From positions 78,684-142,683 of the forward strand of contig JADANN010000052.1 in the NCBI GenBank assembly GCA_018806985.1: a DNA stretch of 64,000 nucleotides. The letters are read 5' to 3'. The DNA comes from Angiostrongylus vasorum. Its lineage: Eukaryota > Nematoda > Chromadorea > Rhabditida > Metastrongylidae. Shown here one piece after another: positions 58,691 to 64,000 of this stretch. Numbering within the stretch: position 1 is the stretch's first letter; the number at the start of each line of letters is the position of its first letter. The notes beneath the pieces were generated by a model. It made no database searches. It had not been told where the DNA came from and saw only the letters and a program-made list of their open reading frames with translations. Position numbers and translations under genes: made by a program.

Positions 58691-59029
58691 TGCGCTTTGT
58701 TGATGTGTCTTCAGAAACCTTAAAGATTAGAGAACTTATCGATATGCATGGAACCTACATTCACCCATCCTTTCAGAAAGATCTGCACTTTTTACACACA
58801 ATCCACGCCTCCTTGATACTGTTTTTTGGAAGTCGTGTTTCAGAGTTCATCTGCTGGTATTTCAAGAATTTCCCAATATTGTGATAAATGGATCAGATTG
58901 GTCAAATTCTGCGTGCCACTTTTGTACTAAAACGGGTCAATTGTACAAACCAAGTAGTTCCACAATACCTAAGAATAGTGGTGGATCTCATCCTTTTTCA
59001 CTCATTTTTTGTTCAATATCCGTTTTAGA

Positions 59030-59805
59030 ATGGTGTTGACCAACGAACCACGTGTTATCCGATCTGTCGTGGTGAGTCCGAGCATTATTGAGGTACTTTT
59101 GTTTTATCCACCATAAGATCCACTTAGGTTGTAGTTTGAAGTCTTTCTGTCTGCTGCTGTTATGGCCATATTTGCAGCTGCTGACGGAGTTCCTAATGGA
59201 AGGCACTTTCGAGAGGCCACCAGATGAACTGCAGACCGATCTCAGAGCCTCGAGGTGTGTTCACGGAATCTAGAACAAATTTTTTTTCCACTCCTTCCTT
59301 CTAATGTAATCGTGCAGTGGTGTCTCGTATTTCGTTGATAACGGCTTAAAAAACTATTGGCCTTATAACCTATAACTGACTTCTTGCTTACAAAAAAAAA
59401 GTTGGAAAGCAGAGACTGAGATTCGTACTTCCAGCTGGCTCTGGTTTTTATTACGTTGTTAATTAGCTTGATTATCGTACCCCAGCTTGCGAATTCTTCA
59501 GGGCGAACGCAACCAAAAGGGCGATGTGTGTCCGATTCTGTGCAGCTGAATCTTCGCTCGAGAACTTCGATGCTGATGCAGAAATTGCTACTAATTTAAC
59601 GCGTATTATTGACGATTCTCAAATATCTCGTGCTGAAAAGCAAAGAAAGTGTGAACTTTCAAGCAATGGCATCCAACGATTCACCGGAAGTAATTCTCTC
59701 ATTAGTCTTGGTACTACGTCTGTACATTGTGCATTCACTGGTCTTATGAACAGCGCTTTTGACCCACTGAGCGTCACCTCACTCATGTTGAATCGAGCAT
59801 TGTAG
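59030..59805 (+). CDS. Three-exon gene for an unknown 140-residue protein
   Basis: Exons 59030-59071, 59178-59254 and 59502-59805 have GT donors (GTG|GTGAGT, GAG|GTGTGT) and CAG acceptors. They join in perfect phase to one 423-base frame from ATG to TAG. The ATG lies one base after a pyrimidine-rich TTTTAG, the position expected for an SL trans-splice acceptor, which supports this start; an additional upstream exon cannot be excluded. The product begins MVLTNEPRVIRSVVLLTEFL, has an acidic helix-like middle (LENFDADAEIATNLTRII, SRAEKQRKCEL) and a Ser/Thr/Leu-rich end. No signal peptide or membrane segment is evident and I do not recognise a family. Unlike its neighbours it shows no frame damage. 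Confidence 0.6.
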
Positions 59806-60534
59806 TACAGCTTATAACTTTCTTCTTCTATGTAATTCTTTCAAGAAGCCTTATTTGAATTCCATCGATTAACCGTACACGTTTTTATTGTGTTTAACCT
59901 TCGCCTTGATTTTTAATTTGATTGCTACAGTGCTAATTTCTGTCATATTTTCTGCTTGACTTCTTGTTGAACGTTCTTTCTGATTTTCTTACGTGGTGCC
60001 TGTTCATTTGCTCCTAATTTTCGCGTTGTATTTGGTAGTAGTAAAACTCTAGAGAAGCATTTTAATTCTTAGGAATTTTTTCTCACAGTCGTAATTCAGT
60101 TGTACTTTGTCGGCTTTCCTTTGAAGGAGGTGACTTGAGTGGTCACATTTTTTTCACACGACGTTGCTGTGATTCCATTACTTTTTATATTCACTGCGTT
60201 TCCTCGCATTCTTGATCCACAAAGGTCTGCGGATTCTGGATGTTGGTTTTCTCTCCATCCTTAAGATGGTTGGTATTCTTCATTAATGTCGCTCAGTACT
60301 GGTACTCGACTCGGCCTATGGTTTTAGATGCAGTTTATCGTTAAGTTTTGTGGATTTGAGGAAGCAAACTCATTGTATGAAGGTCGTACCAATTTGTCGA
60401 CCGTAATTGAATGTATTGTTTCGTCTACCCTGAGTGCGGTCGAATCAAAGATTTTTCCATATTAAACGGTGTCATTATAACTTCGCCATTCGTGCTTCAT
60501 TTTCGAAGTGTAAAACATCGTAGAACAATGGACG

Positions 60535-60780
60535 TTGATCAGTCGCTGGGGATCTACCATTGATTCGCCTTCATTGAGCATCGTTTTGAATGAAAATCTA
60601 GCCTACGAGATGATTTGGGGTGGATTGCCAATGTATCAACTCAATGCTGCTATCTTCGAAGACAATCTGGAATCAAGATACCCAGATCGGAGGGATGAAG
60701 TCTTTGGTGAACGTGTGGTGTGGAAACCACGATAGCGTGTGTGTCCCAGAACGATTCTAACTGTTGCGCTACATGTGCAT
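60535..60780 (-). repeat. SINE family A, strongly diverged (copy A10)
   Basis: Order and spacing of family A blocks are kept (GTTGATCAGTCGCTGGGGAT, CCAATGTATCAACTCAATGC, complement of TAGCGCAACAGTTAG), but identity is low. It is older than the other copies and abuts a decayed mariner. Confidence 0.45.
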
Positions 60781-60879
60781 TTCCTATTTTTCAAAAGGTT
60801 TTGGACTGTGTTGTTTTCTTTTCACCACTCGCAACGTCTGGGCTATGAAACGGTACGCCGTGCAAAGTACTGATCTTAT

Positions 60880-61620
60880 GTCCGTGCTCACGTTGATTAT
60901 TTGGAGACATTAACTGTGGAGAAGCCATGTACAACAATTCACCAACTACTGGAAGAAGCAGGGGTAAAGCAACATTTGTGAACTTTGAAACCGTAATTCG
61001 AATGTGGTGAAACTCGATTGCATTTCTGGAGCTGTGCACTAGTTGTGTCCCACGTGGATTCAAAAAAATAGGAGGATGATGATCATTATGAGCTCTGCTC
61101 TAGAAACTTCCTCTGCAACGAGTAACCTTCACTTTCAAATTTTGACATGCGACGGGGAGTGCTCCGTTTAGCACCGCCAACAACGTGCTTCGCAAGGGTT
61201 ATTGCAAACACGAATCACGTAAACATTGCGAAGCTAAATTTGTATCAGGAGAAGCTCACGGCTGCTTTTTTCACACTAAGCAGGCAAACCTACATACTTA
61301 AGTTCTGAAGTCCTAAATGCTTGTGAAATCATCTGAGTGAAGAGTTCCCGAAAAATTTGTAACATGCACGATGAATCGTCCATGACCGACGTTGATCAGT
61401 CGAAGAAACGAAATCTGCTGAGAGATCATTTAGGCTCAAATTTCGGTCCAGTGGCACTGTAAAAATTGAACGAATTAATAGACCACCATTACGCCTGACC
61501 CTCGCCAACCAATGCTGCGTTTTCAGTTGTTACCGCAACCGTTTGCTGATGAGATTTTCACCGATCCTGAAAATGCCACCAAAGGGGATCCATGTGCTCC
61601 ACAAGATTAGAATTCCACAT
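60880..61620 (+). mobile_element. Decayed mariner-like transposon
   Basis: Plus-strand remnants in mariner order, spread over frames with many stops. VDYLETLTVEKPCTTIHQLL (near 60890) fits the second HTH, SCVPRGFKK (near 61045) the WVPHEL motif, ILTCDGECSV (near 61140) the TCDEKWIL catalytic block, and NLYQEKLTAAFF (near 61240) the block after it. The alignment is by eye and weak beyond 61300. Confidence 0.5.
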
Positions 61621-61727
61621 TGGTGAAATAGGAAATCGTTTATGTACACATATTCTTGAGAAGCGACCCTCTTGAGCTGACACGAGTTAGGAATCAGTCG
61701 TTGTCTTGTTGTGCTTGTGCTTCGATA

Positions 61728-61763
61728 GGCTGAACTTTTGGTGACTTCGCCTTCTTCGGAGCA
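61728..61763 (-). ncRNA. Degenerate hammerhead-like core (H10)
   Basis: Minus strand reads GCTC, CGAAGA, A, GGCGAAGTCACC, AAAAGTTCAGCC. The layout of family H cores is kept, but CUGANGA and GAAA are both mutated, so activity is unlikely. No inverted partner was found nearby. Confidence 0.35.
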
Positions 61764-61974
61764 TGGATATACCTCATTTAAAAATAACCATGTGATTCCA
61801 AGACCTTTAGCAGTAGTGAAAATCTAATGTATAAATAAACGTCATTTTGTTCAAAAAACTACTCACCGTTTTGATGGCGAGTGAGACTCATCCGCATGTA
61901 TACGCACGTACATGAACTACGAGCAACCCGCCGATTTTTTTATTTGCTCCCTACTATCAGTTTCCACGGCTGCG

Positions 61975-62250
61975 TAAGATGTGAAATACAAACACTATGA
62001 TGTGAGATATTTTCAAAACGTCAGCACCAGCCCAGATTCGAACCCATCACCACCCTTCCGGAGGCTCACGTCTTACCCGCCGCACCGCTGTCGCTCTTCG
62101 CCTGTGTGGGAGGATAGCAGCGCTGATTCGACACAACAGCAAGCCACCGAAAGTTATTGTACAGACCAGGCATGATTTCAATCGATCAGTTTGAATACGC
62201 GGCACTTCACTCGGATTGATTAACTCGCGAGAGCTTTATCTTTTATCCTT
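61975..62250. repeat. Family B piece followed by family A piece
   Basis: At 61978-62090 (minus) lie family B blocks (GAAATACAAACACTATGATG, complement of GATGGGTTCGAATCTGGGC, a good B box, and GTAAGACGTGAGCCTC). At 62095-62250 (plus) lies the tail half of family A (TGGGAGGATAGCAGCGCTGA, GAGAGCTTTATCTTTTATCC). Confidence 0.55.
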
Positions 62251-62424
62251 CAAAAGTGAAAGGAAAAGGTTATCGTTTTCTACTCAGTTGACGTAGGGCG
62301 CATTTGAACGGAGTGCGGATTAGCATTTACCTCTTTGTGTCTCCATCGTTCTGCTCTTAAATCGTTTTAAGTTTCTCATGAACAGGTCCTGTTCAGCTGA
62401 TGCGAGGTTAGTATGGTTGACGGC

Positions 62425-62428
<4 letters not shown>

Positions 62429-62471
<43 letters not shown>

Positions 62472-62580
62472 CATTGTTATTATTATTTATTATTATTATT
62501 TATCATTATTATTTATCATTATTATTATTAATTATTATTATTAATTATTATTATGATTACTATTATTATTATTAATTATT
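62429..62580. repeat. (TTA)n microsatellite
   Basis: About 150 bp of TTA units, pure for the first 40 bp and then interrupted by TTTATCA and TTAA variants. It is preceded by CAGCTGATGCGAGGTTAGT, the same flank that precedes the GTT tract at 50.78 kb. It ends about 110 bp upstream of the histone TATA box. Confidence 0.95.
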
Positions 62581-62693
62581 GCCTACGTCTTAACTTTGCC
62601 AACTATGCGAAAGCGACGCATTTTAGCGCAACGTCTACGCGAATCCGCAGACGACGCGACCGCAGCAAATAGGCGCCGCCCCTTGCCATGGGA

Positions 62694-62700
62694 TATAAAA
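62694..62700 (+). promoter_or_regulatory. TATA box of the histone H3 gene
   Basis: TATAAAA lies 49 bp upstream of the histone ATG, the usual arrangement in replication-dependent histone genes, whose 5' leaders are short. A transcription start about 25-30 bp downstream would leave a leader of about 20 bases. Confidence 0.6.
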
Positions 62701-62748
62701 GTAGCGGCTGAGAGAGCGATGGCATCGTTCTCAAGCTATCGATCCGAT

Positions 62749-63144
62749 ATGGTTCGTACGAAGCAGACCGCTCGCAAGTCGACTGGAGAGAAGGCGCCGC
62801 GTAAGCAGGCTTGAAAGTCGGCACCTGTCACCGGTGGTGTGAAGAAACGCCATCGCTATCGTCCTGGAACAGTAGCCCTACGGGAGATTCGTCGCTACCA
62901 GAAATCAACAGAATTGCTGATCCGCAAATTGCCATTCCAACGTCTTGTGAGAGAGATTGCACTATATTACAGAGCGGACATGCGCTTCCAGTCGTCGGCT
63001 AGAATGGCTCTTCAAGAAGCCGCTGAGGCTTATCTGGTTGGACTGTTTGAGGACACGAACTTGTGTGCAATTCATGCGAAACGTGTCACAATCATGGCCA
63101 AAGACATACAGCTGGCCCGTCGAATTCGAGGAGAACGAACATAA
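62749..63144 (+). pseudogene. Histone H3 gene with stop in the N-terminal tail
   Basis: Core nucleosome histone H3, intronless. The start is MVRTKQTARKSTGEKAPRKQ (A1 to V, G12 to E), then Ala and a TGA at 62812-62814 (codon 22). Compared with canonical H3, five residues after Q19 (the LATKA stretch with K23) are deleted, and the stop takes the place of R26 (CGA to TGA). After it the frame stays open to 63144, with [20 protein letters not shown] and the C-terminal [17 protein letters not shown] nearly unchanged. Other changes are P38 to R, a divergent stretch LYYRADMR where H3 has QDFKTDLR, V to R in SSAVMAL, P to A in TIMPKD, and a final Thr. TATA box and 3' stem-loop are intact. It is most likely a recently inactivated divergent H3. 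Confidence 0.85.
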
Positions 63145-63181
63145 CCTGCTACGTACAGTAATGGCCAAATTTTAACCCAAC

Positions 63182-63197
63182 GGCCCTCTTTAGGGCC
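63182..63197 (+). terminator. Histone mRNA 3' stem-loop
   Basis: GGCCCT-CTTT-AGGGCC: a perfect 6-bp stem with a 4-base loop, 38 bp after the H3 stop, flanked by an A/C-rich context and followed by ACAAGTGACAGAA. This is the processing signal bound by SLBP in replication-dependent histone mRNAs. An AATAAAA signal also follows near 63235. Confidence 0.85.
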
Positions 63198-63364
63198 ACA
63201 AGTGACAGAATACGAACACATTTTTTATTTGTTAATAAAATAAATTTTTTTGTTGTTGATAGAGAAATGATGCTTTAATCGTATCCACATGAGGGTTATA
63301 ATGAGTAAGGTGTAACTGGATTGGACTGGATAACTGATACCCGAAGATTAATGGAGTATGGTGG

Positions 63365-63775
63365 TCTTCACAGACATAATTGGGCAGTTGGATGGCTTAT
63401 GCTCTCTGGTTGTAGGGGACCTAGCACAATCTCCATTTTTCGGAGTACTGCTGGTTTAGCCATTGTGGTTCCTTGGAGTCCCGACGTCGGCCTGGCCAAA
63501 GGATGCCCCAGATCGTTGTCACTACAGGTAGTCGCCGCCTTTGTGGATCAGAGGGAGATTTACCACCATGCGACTAGTTTGATACCATGACGGTGGTGGA
63601 TCGTGGTATTGATTTACTCTTAGCTAGGCTTCCTGGTGGAAATGTTGGAGTCCTTCTCATTTTAGGAGACCCTGCTGGGGGGTTGAATCCCACGCTGAGC
63701 ATCGCATTTCGACACCCAGGAACACCTCCCAGTCAAGATGAGGCGGTAGACCGTTGGGAGGTTTCACAGACATCA
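63365..63775 (+). repeat. Interspersed repeat family C (copy C6)
   Basis: Full-length plus-strand copy: CTCCATTTTTCGGAGTACTG, GTCGGCCTGGCCAAAGGATG, CCACCATGCGACTAGTTTGA, GTAGACCGTTGGGAGG. Closest to the inferred family consensus. Confidence 0.7.
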
Positions 63776-63944
63776 TCAGCAAATAATCTGCATACCAGGT
63801 ATTTGTTGCATGTCCGAAATTTATGGGAATGTACAGCAGCATTGCTTGACGTTAGTTAATCAAGAGTTAAGCACAGACTTTATTTGCAAGTGGTTACGCT
63901 TTGTAGGTGCTTCCCCTTAGTTTGTGTACGGAGGGTTTTCCATG

Positions 63945-64000
63945 GGCTGGGTCAATTCTCACTTCCACATTATCCCACTCCAGTGTTTGCACGACGTTCT
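63945..64000 (-). mobile_element. RTE copy running off the right edge
   Basis: CATTATCCCACTCCAGTGTTTGCACGACGTTCT at the edge corresponds to the region just upstream of the FADD box in the other RTE copies (23695-23730 and 57838-57870). Only about 55 bp are in the window, so the copy starts, as a 3'-end-side fragment, near 63945. Confidence 0.6.

Noticed and set aside
62596..62814. A 72-residue frame reading through the histone leader into the H3 tail.
   Set aside because: It crosses the TATA box, and its second half is simply the H3 frame up to the TGA stop.

Overview
The window looks like nuclear DNA of a parasitic nematode, most likely a strongylid (hookworm-like) worm. The sequence supports this through AT-rich DNA, short exons separated by introns with TTTTCAG-type acceptors, an apparent SL trans-splice acceptor in front of one start codon, RTE-clade retrotransposons and mariner fragments, and a histone H3 gene ending in a metazoan histone stem-loop. 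Gene density is low and short interspersed repeats fill much of the space. Species is inference; no marker gene fixes it.

Layout. 1-11 kb is mostly repeats: tRNA-derived SINE-like families that I name A, B, C and D, plus a 165-bp hairpin MITE. 11.6-12.5 kb holds exons of an unidentified minus-strand gene. 13.16-14.08 kb holds an intronless SNM1/DCLRE1-type metallo-beta-lactamase nuclease copy with one frame break and a lost active-site histidine. 22.8-26.1 kb is an RTE retrotransposon whose 5' part is inverted, the pattern expected from twin priming. 26.2-39.9 kb is the main gene, a plus-strand multi-exon anillin-family gene with an anillin homology region and a C-terminal PH domain. Its largest intron carries two fold-back elements and a mariner that was split by a SINE. 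40.4-44.9 kb has exons of a second, unidentified plus-strand gene. 45-59 kb is mostly repeats, microsatellites and an RTE copy with an intact FADD box. 59.03-59.81 kb is a compact three-exon gene for an unknown 140-residue protein with perfect splice phases. 62.7-63.2 kb is a histone H3 gene with TATA box and 3' stem-loop intact but with a stop codon in the N-terminal tail. The right edge cuts into another RTE copy.

The most unusual theme is a family of fold-back elements (called H here) carrying a recurrent core that fits a minimal hammerhead ribozyme (GGCU-CUGANGA, a 3-5 bp stem II, GAAAC-GUC, AGCC). Ten instances occur, often one per arm of an inverted repeat. Such cores are known from Penelope-like retroelements. 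Single-base frame breaks recur in otherwise good genes, several at A-runs, so part of the apparent decay may be assembly error.

The genes show no common pathway: anillin is a cytokinesis scaffold, SNM1 a DNA-repair/telomere nuclease fold, and H3 a chromatin protein. They look like independent genes in a repeat-rich region.
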